Shown in pieces: positions 28,825 to 36,935 of a stretch of DNA of 64,000 bases; the first letter of the stretch is position 1, and every line of letters begins with the position of its first letter. Position numbers and translations under genes: made by a program. This stretch comes from SYLG01 sp965226945 (lineage in GTDB: Bacteria > Planctomycetota > Planctomycetia > Gemmatales > Gemmataceae): contig OZ245717.1 of the NCBI GenBank assembly GCA_965226945.1, positions 1,240,001 through 1,304,000 on the forward strand. Reading direction: 5' to 3'. The notes under the pieces are model-generated. The model searched no databases and was not told where the DNA came from. It was given only the letters and a program-made list of their open reading frames with translations.

Positions 28825-29184
28825 GTGGAACAACAAAGCAATTCTTTCGATGCAGCAGGCCATGCGCTATTTGCGGACTGGCGTGAGGCGGCGCACAGAT
28901 CAGGGCTGGTCTTAAATCAAGTCAAAGAAAATATGAACGATGTCGCCTATGTTGAGGCGGAAAAGATGTCCCAAGCTGCATTATGGAAATTCTTATGCAA
29001 ACCGACTTCATCCTTGTTTATCATATCACTGAAACTTCAGATAGCATGTCATTATAGCGATTATTTTGAAGATGCTCTTAATCCAGTCAATAACACAATC
29101 GCGCCTCGTGCTGTCGTCTCTTCCTTACATGATTTGCAAAATCTAATAATTACCTCTTCAAATGTCGACAGAGCTTATACTTAG
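28825..29184 (+). CDS. Hypothetical protein, possibly of alphaproteobacterial type
   Basis: A 119-residue protein starting at GTG 28825, with GAGGAGG about 9 bases upstream. The sequence EAEKMSQAALWKFLCKPTSS followed by LFIISLKLQIACHY is like small proteins seen in alphaproteobacterial genomes with the pattern 'cL..P..sl.gl..KL'. No catalytic motif. The lower GC than the efflux genes suggests a separate origin. Function unknown. Confidence 0.55.
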   Translation: MEQQSNSFDAAGHALFADWREAAHRSGLVLNQVKENMNDVAYVEAEKMSQAALWKFLCKPTSSLFIISLKLQIACHYSDYFEDALNPVNNTIAPRAVVSSLHDLQNLIITSSNVDRAYT

Positions 29185-29514
29185 AATCGCGGATCGGTGA
29201 CCGTGGCCCCACATACCAGGGCCTGTCCTGCTTGTATCAGATTCAATTTCGTTGCGATTCAAGCGGGGTGGGCTTTGGAAAGAACGGCTGCTTGGTTCCA
29301 AGAGGCCTCAGAACCCGATTTCCGTAAGAGTATATGCTTGGAGCCGTAGCGCAAGAAGACCGACGGTAGTCTGGATCGGGAGCGTTTGGCCGGATGCGGC
29401 AAGATCGGTAAGACCTGGCATGCTGAATTGCTAAGGTGTTTTCGGCGGTGCTTGATCCGGTTGATTTGACTATTCGTAAGACAAGGCATCACCAAACTAT
29501 GCAGAGGGCTCCAC
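29185..29514. other. Intergenic, nothing recognised
   Basis: About 330 bases. Open frames on both strands have no ribosome site or family likeness. Confidence 0.4.
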
Positions 29515-30198
29515 ATGTTTTCATTCGATCCTCTTGCTGCAGTGCTCGGGCTCTCAGCGCTTTGGGTTGCTTATCTCGCTTATCGGGCATCCTGCAAAAT
29601 CTGGGTTAGACTTCTGAGTGTAGATGGCGCGTTTTCCAGAACCGTCTATGAGCCAGACCATCATTATTTCGACGTTGTGATACAGAATCTCGGGCTGCCA
29701 TTGCATCGGACGAAGATTTGCCTTTCTTTCAAACATCGCGATGGCGAAACTTACACACTGGAAATGAAGAGGGTCGAGTACCGTGACCGCCACAAAGTTG
29801 TTACCGACAACGGTGAATTCGCCCAAGGTATGATCGGAGCCTTTCGTTTGAAGTCCACAGACCTAACAAGCAATGGTGGTCATGGAATCCAAATGCTGAG
29901 CAAACTGGAATGCCCGAGGCGATGCGATGCCAAGATCGACGTTTATTCTCAGGACTTTCTAGTGGCAGAATTTCGTCTTTGGCATCGGTTCTATTGGATT
30001 GAGTCCACTTGGAACCGTTTGGCACACAAAGTAAACTGGACATTTAACAGAAATGTCACGATTTCAGACGGCACGACGCGATTGAAGCTTGGAAGGGTGC
30101 TTCCAACTTCCAACGTCGATAGCCAGTTCCGCTTGGAATGCTTCGTGCGGGGAACAGTTGCGCATAGTCCTTCCCAGAGCTTGGGAAGGGATAAATAG
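29515..30198 (+). CDS. Hypothetical protein with N-terminal membrane helix
   Basis: A 227-residue protein. Residues 5-25 (DPLAAVLGLSALWVAYLAYR) form one membrane anchor. The rest looks like a beta-rich soluble domain with VYEPDHHYFDVVIQNLGLPL and LSFKHRDGETYTLEMKRVEY; membrane-anchored proteins of this build are common and undescribed. A weak AGAGGG lies about 8 bases upstream. It lies between the efflux block and the plasmid origin; no operon partner. Confidence 0.6.
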   Translation: MFSFDPLAAVLGLSALWVAYLAYRASCKIWVRLLSVDGAFSRTVYEPDHHYFDVVIQNLGLPLHRTKICLSFKHRDGETYTLEMKRVEYRDRHKVVTDNGEFAQGMIGAFRLKSTDLTSNGGHGIQMLSKLECPRRCDAKIDVYSQDFLVAEFRLWHRFYWIESTWNRLAHKVNWTFNRNVTISDGTTRLKLGRVLPTSNVDSQFRLECFVRGTVAHSPSQSLGRDK

Positions 30199-30289
30199 CT
30201 ATCGTACCTTTGCCAAAAGCCAGCAGGATGGATTTCCCGCTCGATGTCACCGGGAGGCGGTGGCGAATGGAACCATGCCGAGCTGCTGG

Positions 30290-30663
30290 GCACGTTTTTT
30301 ATCAATTATAATCATTATTAGATTATTGGTGTTTTTGTATTTAAATCTAAAATCTCATTTTGTGGCCTCTGGAGTGCCACATTAACTCTCTGGCTACCCC
30401 TGTCCCAAGTTTTCCCCATTTGCTCTCCTGTGGGGCTGTTTGGGGCCTTTGCGTCTATCCTAACCTCCTCCCACCTGAATGCCACTTCCTGTGCCCTGAA
30501 ACGGACTTGTCCACAATTTTTCGTCGATCAACTATAGGCAAGTAAGTATATAGGTTTTATATATAGGTATGTGCGACCAAGTTACCGTTGTCAACGCCGC
30601 AGTTTTCCGTCGAGGGCGCGACCAACTTACCGCCCCGCCCCGCGACCAACTTGCCGTGGATAA
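30290..30663. other. AT-rich part of the plasmid origin with DnaA-box-like sites
   Basis: AT-rich tracts at 30299-30360 and 30535-30570 lie next to the iterons. TTGTCCACA (30507-30515) and, on the other strand, TTATCCACG (30655-30663) each differ by one base from TTATCCACA. AT-rich DNA plus DnaA-like boxes plus iterons is the usual make-up of an iteron plasmid origin. Confidence 0.6.
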
Positions 30664-31149
30664 CTTTGCGCCTCCACGGACTTGTCCCCAGAATTGGGGC
30701 GCGACCAACTTACAGTGGCATGGGACGGCAATTCAATCACTTAGCCCCTGCCCCGCCATCCTCCGATTTCCCGCAATCCCTGAAAGACTGCCGCATTCCA
30801 GGAAATCACCGCGCGACCAACTTACCGTGGTGGTTTCTTGGAAATTCAGGTGGTTAGTTTCCCGATCATCCCTTGGAGTTTTTGCTTTAAACCCTTTATT
30901 TTCTGCGGCATTGCGAGAATTCAGGGTGCGACCAACTTACCGTGGGATTTAGGTGAGGCCCGGCGCTCCCCGCGACTAACTTACCGTGGGATTTAGGTGA
31001 GGCCCGGCGCTCCCCGCGACTAACTTACCGTGAGCGTTTCTTGGCTGATCAACGGGTTAGCGGTTCCCTCCCCCTGCCCCGTTTTGGCGGAACTTGCCTT
31101 AATGTCTGCGGGTTCCACCGGTGTGGAAGGCGCGACCAACTTACCGTGG
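30573..31149 (+). repeat. Iterons: nine copies of an 18-bp repeat
   Basis: Consensus GCGACCAACTTACCGTGG, all in the same orientation, starting at 30573, 30618, 30642, 30701, 30813, 30928, 30972, 31016 and 31132. Most vary by one to four bases. A 44-bp unit containing one copy is tandemly duplicated (30937-30980 and 30981-31024). The last two copies lie inside the 3' end of repA. These are probable RepA binding sites for replication initiation and copy control. Confidence 0.88.
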
Positions 31150-32066
31150 GTTGCTTGGGTAACCATTCCTGTGTATTTGGGCGGGACCGGTGGTGGGCTA
31201 TTCTCCAAAATCAGGCCCACCTCGTCGGCGGATAATTTGGCGGTGGGATAAGTTGCGCGAACTTGGTGGAGCGTTTCTAAAAACCGCCGCCGGAAATCCC
31301 TCACCCTGGCGAACCCCTGCCCGAATTGCTCATGCATGGCATTCCAGGTCACACGCTGCGGCCTGCCGACCGGTACCCGGTGCAACCGCTGCGCCAACCA
31401 GACATACACATCGAGCGCCATGGCCGAGGAAGATAACACGGAAACGGCGCGGTGATCCAGCGGAACGGCATGTTTGCCCAGCGTCCGGAAATACTCTTCG
31501 CTCAACCGGACAGTCGACGGCCAGAGTAGCCGCTGATCGGCCTGTTTTGGGAACCATAAATCGAAGGCGGAGACAAACTGGGTATTGACCTGAACGGCCT
31601 TGCCTTCCTCGACAATCCCCATGCGTACGGTGGAGGAAGCCAGGCGGGCGAGCTGGTCTTTTAGGGCTTTGAGTTGCTGACCATTGGTTTCCAGGCCGAG
31701 GGAGCGAGCAAATGCTGTCATGGTGCTTTCCACCTCGATGACCGGATTGCCGGTGCGTACCGCTTCGCTGGCCAGATGAATCAATACCAGCCTGGGCTTT
31801 TCGCCGTAAGGGAGGCCCAGCTTGACGAATTCGCCGGTCGTCGGGTCAATCGCCGATCCGGCTTCAATGCGAAGGGATGCGCCGCCTTGCTTGCGGTCCC
31901 ATTCGCGCACGTCATCGCCTGGATTTTTGTAAGGAATCCCGCAATTGCACTGGATCGAATGCAGGAAATCAATGCGGGCAGGCGGATCACTGCGAATGGC
32001 TTGCGAGGCCTCGATCAATCGCCCTTGGCTGCGGGTGGGCATTGAATCTTTTGAACGCCTGGTCAT
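31020..32066 (-). CDS. repA: Plasmid replication initiator RepA
   Basis: A 348-residue protein of the plasmid RepA (RepA_C) type. Visible are PARIDFLHSIQCNCGIPYKN, then RLVLIHLASEAVRTG, FARSLGLETNG, and ALDVYVWLAQRLHRVP followed by WNAMHEQFGQGFARVRDFRR, the winged-helix part typical of this family. The start at 32066 overlaps the stop of the upstream small gene as ATGA; the longer frame to 32102 would overlap it by 40 bases. It is the last gene of a parA-small gene-repA operon. The iterons lie at and beyond its 3' end rather than before the gene. Confidence 0.88.
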   Translation of the reverse strand: MTRRSKDSMPTRSQGRLIEASQAIRSDPPARIDFLHSIQCNCGIPYKNPGDDVREWDRKQGGASLRIEAGSAIDPTTGEFVKLGLPYGEKPRLVLIHLASEAVRTGNPVIEVESTMTAFARSLGLETNGQQLKALKDQLARLASSTVRMGIVEEGKAVQVNTQFVSAFDLWFPKQADQRLLWPSTVRLSEEYFRTLGKHAVPLDHRAVSVLSSSAMALDVYVWLAQRLHRVPVGRPQRVTWNAMHEQFGQGFARVRDFRRRFLETLHQVRATYPTAKLSADEVGLILENSPPPVPPKYTGMVTQATHGKLVAPSTPVEPADIKASSAKTGQGEGTANPLISQETLTVS

Positions 32067-32452
32067 GATGCTTTGGGCAGGTGACCATTGGTGGTTAGCC
32101 AATGCTCGACGGCAATTTCCAGGATGTCCGTCAAGGTATTGGGCTCCGTGCCGCTCAATTGGCGTTCCAGCGAGGCTTTCTTCAGCGCGTTGGACAAATC
32201 CGTACGGATGCGGGTGCTAATCGGGGTGCGACCGACATTGGCAGTTTGTGCCGGAGCGGCCTTTACGGCTGGGGCCACGGTTGAGGTAACCGGAGCTTGC
32301 TCAATGGGTGCGGCATGTGCTCCCGATGGCTGGACGATTTCCGGGGAAATTGGTTCCACTCTGGCCACCGCCTTGCCGCCAAACACAAACTCTTGCTCCC
32401 GGGTCAAAGGGGTTGCTTTCATTGCTTCCACTAATGAACGACGTTCGGCCAT
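32063..32452 (-). CDS. Small partition partner with C-terminal DNA-binding fold (ParB/ParG-like)
   Basis: A 129-residue protein between parA and repA. The middle is Ala/Pro-rich and flexible. The C-terminal half (ISTRIRTDLSNALKKASLER, then NTLTDILEIAVEHWL) fits a ribbon-helix-helix fold, as in ParG-type centromere binders. The position right after parA (12 bases) supports a partition role. It would bind the repeat-rich region upstream of parA. No close family name can be given. Confidence 0.6.
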   Translation of the reverse strand: MAERRSLVEAMKATPLTREQEFVFGGKAVARVEPISPEIVQPSGAHAAPIEQAPVTSTVAPAVKAAPAQTANVGRTPISTRIRTDLSNALKKASLERQLSGTEPNTLTDILEIAVEHWLTTNGHLPKAS

Positions 32453-32464
32453 ATCCCCTCCCCT

Positions 32465-33127
32465 CTAAGCCCTTGCCTTGCGGCGTGCTCTGGTTTTGTA
32501 AGCCTCGGGTAAAATCTCCCGGAACAGTAATTCGATTTCGTCTGCGGCTTCCTTCGCGCGGGCACCCATATTCCACACCACCGACCCCTGCCCGGACGCA
32601 TCCGCGTAAATCTGCCGCAAGGTCATGGCATTTTTGGCCAACGGCAAATCCAATTCCCGCGCCGCGGCAGTCATATCCTGCGTGAGCTTGTAATTCTTCC
32701 CGATCATGCTCAGAACAATGACCGCTTTGGGTTTGCCACTGCGAATATCCTGCGCCTGACGCAAGGCTTCGGTCGCTTTGTAAAGCGCCCGAATTTCCAA
32801 CATGGATGCTTTGCACGGTACGATCGCCAGGTCAGCGCGGAGCAACAGAGCTCGGCTGGTTTCGGTGTTGCTCCCCGGCCCGTCTGCAACAACATAATCC
32901 GTCGCTTTATGCAGCCCCGGCAGGTCGTTTAGTATGAGGTCGGGATTATCCAGGCGCACTGATGGTAATTCTGGCGCGGCTTCCTTGACCCATTCGCTAC
33001 TGGAGGCTTGAGAGTCGCAGTCAGCCAGGGTTACCCGGTGACCCAATTCAAAAAGCCAGGTTGCCAGATGCACGGATAATGTGCTCTTGCCAACCCCACC
33101 TTTACTGTTTGCGACGACGATAATCAT
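32465..33127 (-). CDS. parA: ParA-type partition ATPase
   Basis: A 220-residue Walker-type ATPase without an N-terminal DNA-binding domain (type Ib-like, short). MIIVVANSKGGVGKSTLSVH holds the deviant Walker A (KGGVGKST); ADCDSQASSSEWV follows as switch I; YVVADGPGSNTETSRALLLR is Walker B-like. The start at 33127 is chosen because it begins the Walker A strand as usual; the frame to 33163 only adds basic residues. It moves plasmid copies by ATP-driven patterning on the nucleoid. A centromere-like repeat region lies directly upstream. Confidence 0.9.
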   Translation of the reverse strand: MIIVVANSKGGVGKSTLSVHLATWLFELGHRVTLADCDSQASSSEWVKEAAPELPSVRLDNPDLILNDLPGLHKATDYVVADGPGSNTETSRALLLRADLAIVPCKASMLEIRALYKATEALRQAQDIRSGKPKAVIVLSMIGKNYKLTQDMTAAARELDLPLAKNAMTLRQIYADASGQGSVVWNMGARAKEAADEIELLFREILPEAYKTRARRKARA

Positions 33128-33690
33128 GAAACGACGGATACATGCTTTCCATCTTTCATGCAAGCATTATTGCATTCCTGCTGGAAGGTTGGAAATCTGT
33201 CATTCCGTCATGGTTTCATTCTTGATTTCTGTCCGGCTTGATTGCATTCCTGAATGAACGCTCGCTTTCCATCATTCCGTCATGCCTTCTTTCCGGCAAC
33301 CTGGCTTTCCTGCCTTCCATCCTTCTTTCAATACGACTTTCTGGATTTCATGCTGACCATCATTCATGCTGGCAGGATTTCCATCATTCCTGAATTCCAT
33401 CAAGCTTTCCGTCTTTCATGGTGGAGATCTGGAATGATGGCTTGATGGATGGATTTCTTTCTTGCCTTCATGCTTTCCAGACGGTTTTCAGTCTTTCATG
33501 CTTTCAATCTGTCCTTCTTTCATGCAATATTTCTTTCCGCGTTTCCTTCCTGATGGCCGGTCATCTTTCATGATTTCATTCTTTCAATCTTTCATGCTTG
33601 AAGGCTGGACGGATGGCTTTCTTTCTGGCCGGATTTCCATCCTGAAGGAAGGCTGACTTTCAGGAAAGATTGCCTTCATGAAGGAAGGCA
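33128..33690. repeat. Short-repeat region upstream of parA, candidate centromere
   Basis: About 560 bases made largely of short pyrimidine-biased words. CTTTCATG occurs exactly six times (33153, 33413, 33493, 33517, 33565, 33589), with many near forms such as CTTTCCAT, CTTTCAAT and CATTCCTG. Neither strand encodes a believable protein. The place next to parA and the repeat density fit a parS/parC partition site and the operon's operator. Confidence 0.65.
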
Positions 33691-33966
33691 TCTTTTGCAG
33701 CAAAACTTTTCCTATGGTCCACATAGGGGAGATGTCTGACAAAAAATACACTCGGACCGACCTGCGCGAAGCCACCCCAAAACAGGGTCATTTTCGAGGC
33801 GAATATGCCACCCGGAACCGCCGCAAAAAACCGCCCCATGGGCCGTGATAAAACGGCAACGAGGAGAGGGGCGCACGACCGCATGGGGGCGACCGAAGGT
33901 CGGGCGACAGGCTTCAGCGAAATGGCTTTAACGCCAGACGGCGACCGGTGGGAGGAGGGGAGGGGC
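33691..33966. other. Short non-coding stretch with an inverted repeat
   Basis: CCTATG (33711-33716) and CATAGG (33722-33727) form a small inverted repeat. The rest shows no supported gene. Confidence 0.35.
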
Positions 33967-34176
33967 CTACCCTTGGGTGGAAACCGGGGGCTTCCGATTT
34001 GGCGCTCCACCCACGGAGGCGTTCTTGACGGCGAGGGCTTCCTCGTAATAGCGGTAGGCCCGGCGGCGTACCCGATTCGGATCGGGTACGCCTCGGCACT
34101 GGGCCGCCTCATCGAAATAGGCACCCCAGGCTGCTCCATGAAACGCGTCGTCTAGGATTTCATCCAGGTCGTTCAT
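33967..34176 (-). CDS. Small plasmid hypothetical protein
   Basis: A 69-residue protein, last of a chain of overlapping genes. MNDLDEILDDAFHGAAWGAY is acidic, followed by a basic stretch NRVRRRAYRYYEEALA. Its ATG overlaps the stop of the gene before it (ATGA). No family recognised. The C-terminal third may be unstructured. Confidence 0.6.
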   Translation of the reverse strand: MNDLDEILDDAFHGAAWGAYFDEAAQCRGVPDPNRVRRRAYRYYEEALAVKNASVGGAPNRKPPVSTQG

Positions 34177-34616
34177 GCTTTGTCCCCCGCGGCTGGAAGG
34201 TTGGTGACCGGAATTGGCCGGCCGGTGATCCGCGCCAGGATCTCTTCGGCATGGGCACGGGTCTGGTAATCACCGATGCAATCCACGCCCTGACCCGGGA
34301 TGTGGCCGTAAAGGCTCCAGCATTCCGCCTCGTTAGGCTCGCATACTTCCGTCGGCTGGCGACCGGTCTTGTCCTTTTCACCAAAGCTTCTGACCGGGTG
34401 AATTTCGTATCCGTCAAAGGGAACGACAGTCGATGACTGAGGGTCCATGGGCGCTCCGAACCATTGGCCTTCCTCAAAGGCCGCTTCCAGTGCCGCCTTG
34501 ACGGACCAGACGGCCACGGTGTGAAAGTCGAGGCCATCGGATTTGCGCTCCTGAAGGGTCGGGATGCCCAAATGCTTGAAGGCAATCTGAGGCAGGATGT
34601 CGTCGCGTGTTATCAT
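34173..34616 (-). CDS. Plasmid hypothetical protein (AEEILARI type)
   Basis: A 147-residue protein with MITRDDILPQIAFKHLGIPT, then a middle with WSVKAALEAAFEEGQWFGAP and a C-terminal segment GVDCIGDYQTRAHAEEILAR. That C-terminal segment recurs in a remnant at 54868-54975. AGGAGG lies about 7 bases before ATG 34616, and the start overlaps the upstream stop as ATGA. No catalytic motif is recognised. The gene belongs to the run of coupled genes from 36528 to 33967. Confidence 0.68.
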   Translation of the reverse strand: MITRDDILPQIAFKHLGIPTLQERKSDGLDFHTVAVWSVKAALEAAFEEGQWFGAPMDPQSSTVVPFDGYEIHPVRSFGEKDKTGRQPTEVCEPNEAECWSLYGHIPGQGVDCIGDYQTRAHAEEILARITGRPIPVTNLPAAGDKA

Positions 34617-34957
34617 TGGCATCCTCCTATCGCTTCTTCCGAATCCGCATCGAGGCCGATCCGGACTTCGATGGTGGCAAGGGGTGGGGTGGCCACCTTG
34701 CTTATCAGGTAGCCGACCCGATTGACCACATGCAACCCGCTGATCAGGCACAACTCCCCGTCATCGCCCTCGATTAGGGTCCAGATGGTGCGAGGGTCTT
34801 GCCGGCGGACAAAGTCAAATTCAGGGCCATGCGTTTCAAAGAGGCAACAACCGACCCCCTCGATGTCCCAGCCGGTAGAGGGGTTGATGTGGTTGGGAAG
34901 CAACGGATACGTCCGGTCGAAGTCGGCTTCGCTCATGGGAATGATGGTGTGGGTCAT
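34613..34957 (-). CDS. Plasmid hypothetical protein
   Basis: A 114-residue protein starting MTHTIIPMSEADFDRTYPLL. It contains TIWTLIEGDDGELCLISGLH followed by VVNRVGYLIS, a small alpha/beta fold by appearance. AAGGAG lies about 9 bases before ATG 34957, and the ATG overlaps the stop of the methyltransferase gene. The much longer frame to 35320 overlaps that gene in another frame and is not believed. Function unknown. Confidence 0.68.
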   Translation of the reverse strand: MTHTIIPMSEADFDRTYPLLPNHINPSTGWDIEGVGCCLFETHGPEFDFVRRQDPRTIWTLIEGDDGELCLISGLHVVNRVGYLISKVATPPLATIEVRIGLDADSEEAIGGCQ

Positions 34958-35733
34958 TGGCTGGCTCCTTGTTTGAGGGGTTGGGTTCGTTCGAAGATCA
35001 TGCACACATCGTGCAGGCCTGGAATGAAGCTGGTCCGGTAGGTTTTGTGGCTGCTGCTGTTCCCGTGGCTGAATCGAATGATGTCCGTGCAAGCCTGGCG
35101 CAGGCCGGCTTGGAAGGCAAGTGACTTGGTGAAGTGGGTGAGGGGGACATAACCAACTTCGCGATCGGAGTAATCGCCCATCAAGATCGCCAGCTTGCCA
35201 TTGGGCTTGAGCGCACGGGCGGCATTGCGGATGAACTGACCGTAACGGCGAAGGAACTCTTCCAGAGTATTGCAGCGGGATAAGTCCTTGGGATCGTCTG
35301 CATAGAGCTTCATGCGCCAATACGGTGGATGGGTCCAGATAAAATCAAAGCTGCCTTCGCCTGGGAACTCTTGGTGGTCACAGGCATCGAAGCCTTGGTG
35401 AATGTCGAAAGCGAAGACGGGGATGCCCAATTCGTCGCACACGTCCTTGCAGGTGCCAGACCCGCTCATTGGGTCGAATACGATGCCGGGTCGGAAATAA
35501 TTGAGTAAGTCCTTGATCAGATTGCCACCGCAATTGCCTGGCCATTTGCGGTCGCCATACTCGCCAGCTCGGTGAAAATGATAGAGGCTGGTTAGATGCG
35601 GCACCGGGCTTCCGGTGACCGGCGCCTGGGGAAGGCGGGCGTATTGGATGTTTTTGCGCAGTGAAGGTGAGGTGAGGGGGCCACGCCTCGCCACGCGGGC
35701 CGCATAGAACGGGTTAGCTTGATTGTTTTTCAT
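34954..35733 (-). CDS. SAM-dependent DNA methyltransferase-like protein
   Basis: A 259-residue protein. Motif I appears as VFDPMSGSGTCKDVCDELGI near residue 90, and the catalytic box as THPPYW near residue 133, a variant of the DPPY/SPPY motif of N4-cytosine or N6-adenine DNA methyltransferases. ALKPNGKLAILMGDYSD is the later strand of the fold. No target-recognition domain of its own is obvious, and no restriction gene accompanies it, so it is an orphan enzyme. It could protect plasmid DNA from host enzymes. RNA methylation cannot be ruled out. Overlaps both neighbours by ATGA. Confidence 0.78.
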   Translation of the reverse strand: MKNNQANPFYAARVARRGPLTSPSLRKNIQYARLPQAPVTGSPVPHLTSLYHFHRAGEYGDRKWPGNCGGNLIKDLLNYFRPGIVFDPMSGSGTCKDVCDELGIPVFAFDIHQGFDACDHQEFPGEGSFDFIWTHPPYWRMKLYADDPKDLSRCNTLEEFLRRYGQFIRNAARALKPNGKLAILMGDYSDREVGYVPLTHFTKSLAFQAGLRQACTDIIRFSHGNSSSHKTYRTSFIPGLHDVCMIFERTQPLKQGASQ

Positions 35734-36110
35734 GGGATTTTCCTTTCTTCGGTTGGTTGATTGTTGAGTTCGTGGAGGTAACCTCCATAAGCCTTCCAGG
35801 TGAAATCACTGGTATCCACCACGATCAACCCGGCATTGCCGGGACTTTCGGCTAGGAGGACTTCCAGGTTGTGAAGGTCCCGCAGATAAAGATCGTTGCA
35901 GGTAACCCCCAGGCTCAGATTGCCGGGGATGCGCTCATGGCAGATGCCGACGAATCTGGCGGCGGCATAGAAGGCATCATTGAAGCGTCCTTGCATCAGG
36001 CGTTTCAATTGGGCGAGGTAAACCGGAACCTTGTCGCCGTGCCAGTGTAAATACACGGTGGGCGAAACCTGATGTTGATCGAAGAACACAATGCTTGCGC
36101 GGTTTCCCAT
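35730..36110 (-). CDS. Plasmid hypothetical protein
   Basis: A 126-residue protein starting MGNRASIVFFDQHQVSPTVY, with LHWHGDKVPVYLAQLKRLMQ and a later segment ESPGNAGLIVVDTSDFTWKA. It resembles small plasmid proteins beginning 'IVF.d......p.vYlH..G' that I cannot name further. The start at 36110 is preferred because the longer frame overlaps the gene before it. Its stop overlaps the methyltransferase start. Confidence 0.68.
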   Translation of the reverse strand: MGNRASIVFFDQHQVSPTVYLHWHGDKVPVYLAQLKRLMQGRFNDAFYAAARFVGICHERIPGNLSLGVTCNDLYLRDLHNLEVLLAESPGNAGLIVVDTSDFTWKAYGGYLHELNNQPTEERKIP

Positions 36111-36111
36111 G

Positions 36112-36369
36112 TTACGCCTCCTCACTTTGCGAATCGGCGATGGCTTTGCGGAGTGCGGCTTCATAGCGGTCACCACGCCAGGAGTTGACGCCGAAGGCGA
36201 TGTTACCGAGGGCCAGCTTCCCGATATTGAAAACCGCAACATGGTCTTCCAGGTTGAAGACCACACCCAGCATGAGCCCTTCGTCGGGATCAAGGAAAAC
36301 TAGGGCATGGAACGGAGCGTCGGATATTCCATTGCGGTGATGCTGAATGGATTGGACGAAGATCTGCAT
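36112..36369 (-). CDS. Small plasmid hypothetical protein
   Basis: An 85-residue protein with HALVFLDPDEGLMLGVVFNL and VNSWRGDRYEAALRKAI. The ATG at 36369 is preceded by AGGAGG at 5 bases; a GTG at 36375 sits too close to that site. One base separates it from the next gene. Function unknown. Confidence 0.62.
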   Translation of the reverse strand: MQIFVQSIQHHRNGISDAPFHALVFLDPDEGLMLGVVFNLEDHVAVFNIGKLALGNIAFGVNSWRGDRYEAALRKAIADSQSEEA

Positions 36370-36378
36370 GGCCACCTC

Positions 36379-36528
36379 CTACTCGTTGCTGGAGTGGAGG
36401 CGGCGGCAGGCGAACTCCCATTCGAGTTCGTCATAGACGGCATCGAAGGCGGGATCGCAACCTGCCATGTCGTCAAGCAGACAGTTCAAGTGATAATTGG
36501 ATTCGATGGTGGGAAATGCTCTTCGCAT
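36379..36528 (-). CDS. Very small plasmid protein (49 residues)
   Basis: A 49-residue frame, MRRAFPTIESNYHLNCLLDD... ending CRRLHSSNE, fits exactly between its neighbours with 9 bases to the next start. It is acidic in the middle (DAVYDELEWEF). AAGGAA-type ribosome site is visible just upstream (36535-36543). Support comes from packing in the operon rather than from homology. Confidence 0.5.
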   Translation of the reverse strand: MRRAFPTIESNYHLNCLLDDMAGCDPAFDAVYDELEWEFACRRLHSSNE

Positions 36529-36585
36529 GGTGGATTCCTTTCCTGAAATTGGGGTGAGGGGAGGCGGCGAACCGCCTCCGGTTGG

Positions 36586-36783
36586 TTATTTCTCTTCTGA
36601 GGCGAGTCGCAGGGTGATGCGGCCATCGAGCGGGATCACATCCAACTGGATATTGAACCCCTTGCCGTCGTTATTGGCCCAGGCGCAGCCGACTTTGGTG
36701 AAGAAGGATTTCTTTCCCTGGCCCAGATCTTTGACGTGATAAGCGTAATGGGTGGGTGATTTGCTGGTGGTTGGATTCGACAT
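36586..36783 (-). CDS. Small plasmid hypothetical protein (65 residues)
   Basis: A 65-residue protein: MSNPTTSKSPTHYAYHVKDL, then KSFFTKVGCAWANNDGKGFN and IQLDVIPLDGRITLRLA. The pattern 'H.aY.V.......f.t.iG.aW...dgkGf...L...Pl.Gri.lR' is typical of small proteins on proteobacterial and planctomycete plasmids. Start 36783 has a GAGGAG site about 7 bases away. It is probably the first gene of the coupled run below it, 57 bases upstream of the next start. Confidence 0.7.
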   Translation of the reverse strand: MSNPTTSKSPTHYAYHVKDLGQGKKSFFTKVGCAWANNDGKGFNIQLDVIPLDGRITLRLASEEK

Positions 36784-36875
36784 GGTAGTACTCCTCTTTT
36801 GCTTCATCGGCCGCTTCATTGCTGCCTGATGTCCAGCGACCAACACGTCTTAGTCCGTGGCCCTCTTGGGCTTTA

Positions 36876-36935
36876 CCCTGCAAGCGAAAGACGGAGGCTC
36901 CCCACTTGGGGAAACCGTCTTGGCAGCTTGCAGGG
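36876..36935. ncRNA. Candidate structured RNA or long hairpin
   Basis: Three nested stems: CCCTGCAAGC (36876-36885) with GCTTGCAGGG (36926-36935); AAGACGG (36888-36894) with CCGTCTT (36915-36921); TCCCC (36899-36903) with GGGGA (36908-36912). It lies about 90 bases upstream of the small plasmid gene starting at 36783. There is no T-run, so it is not a plain terminator. Strand and function are unknown; it matches no riboswitch I recognise. Confidence 0.4.

Noticed and set aside
33128..33690. CRISPR array
   Set aside because: The repeats are short words at irregular spacing without constant repeat and spacer lengths.
33660..34139. 159-residue minus-strand frame
   Set aside because: Low-complexity, Pro/Arg-rich, and overlaps the better-supported coupled gene at 33967.
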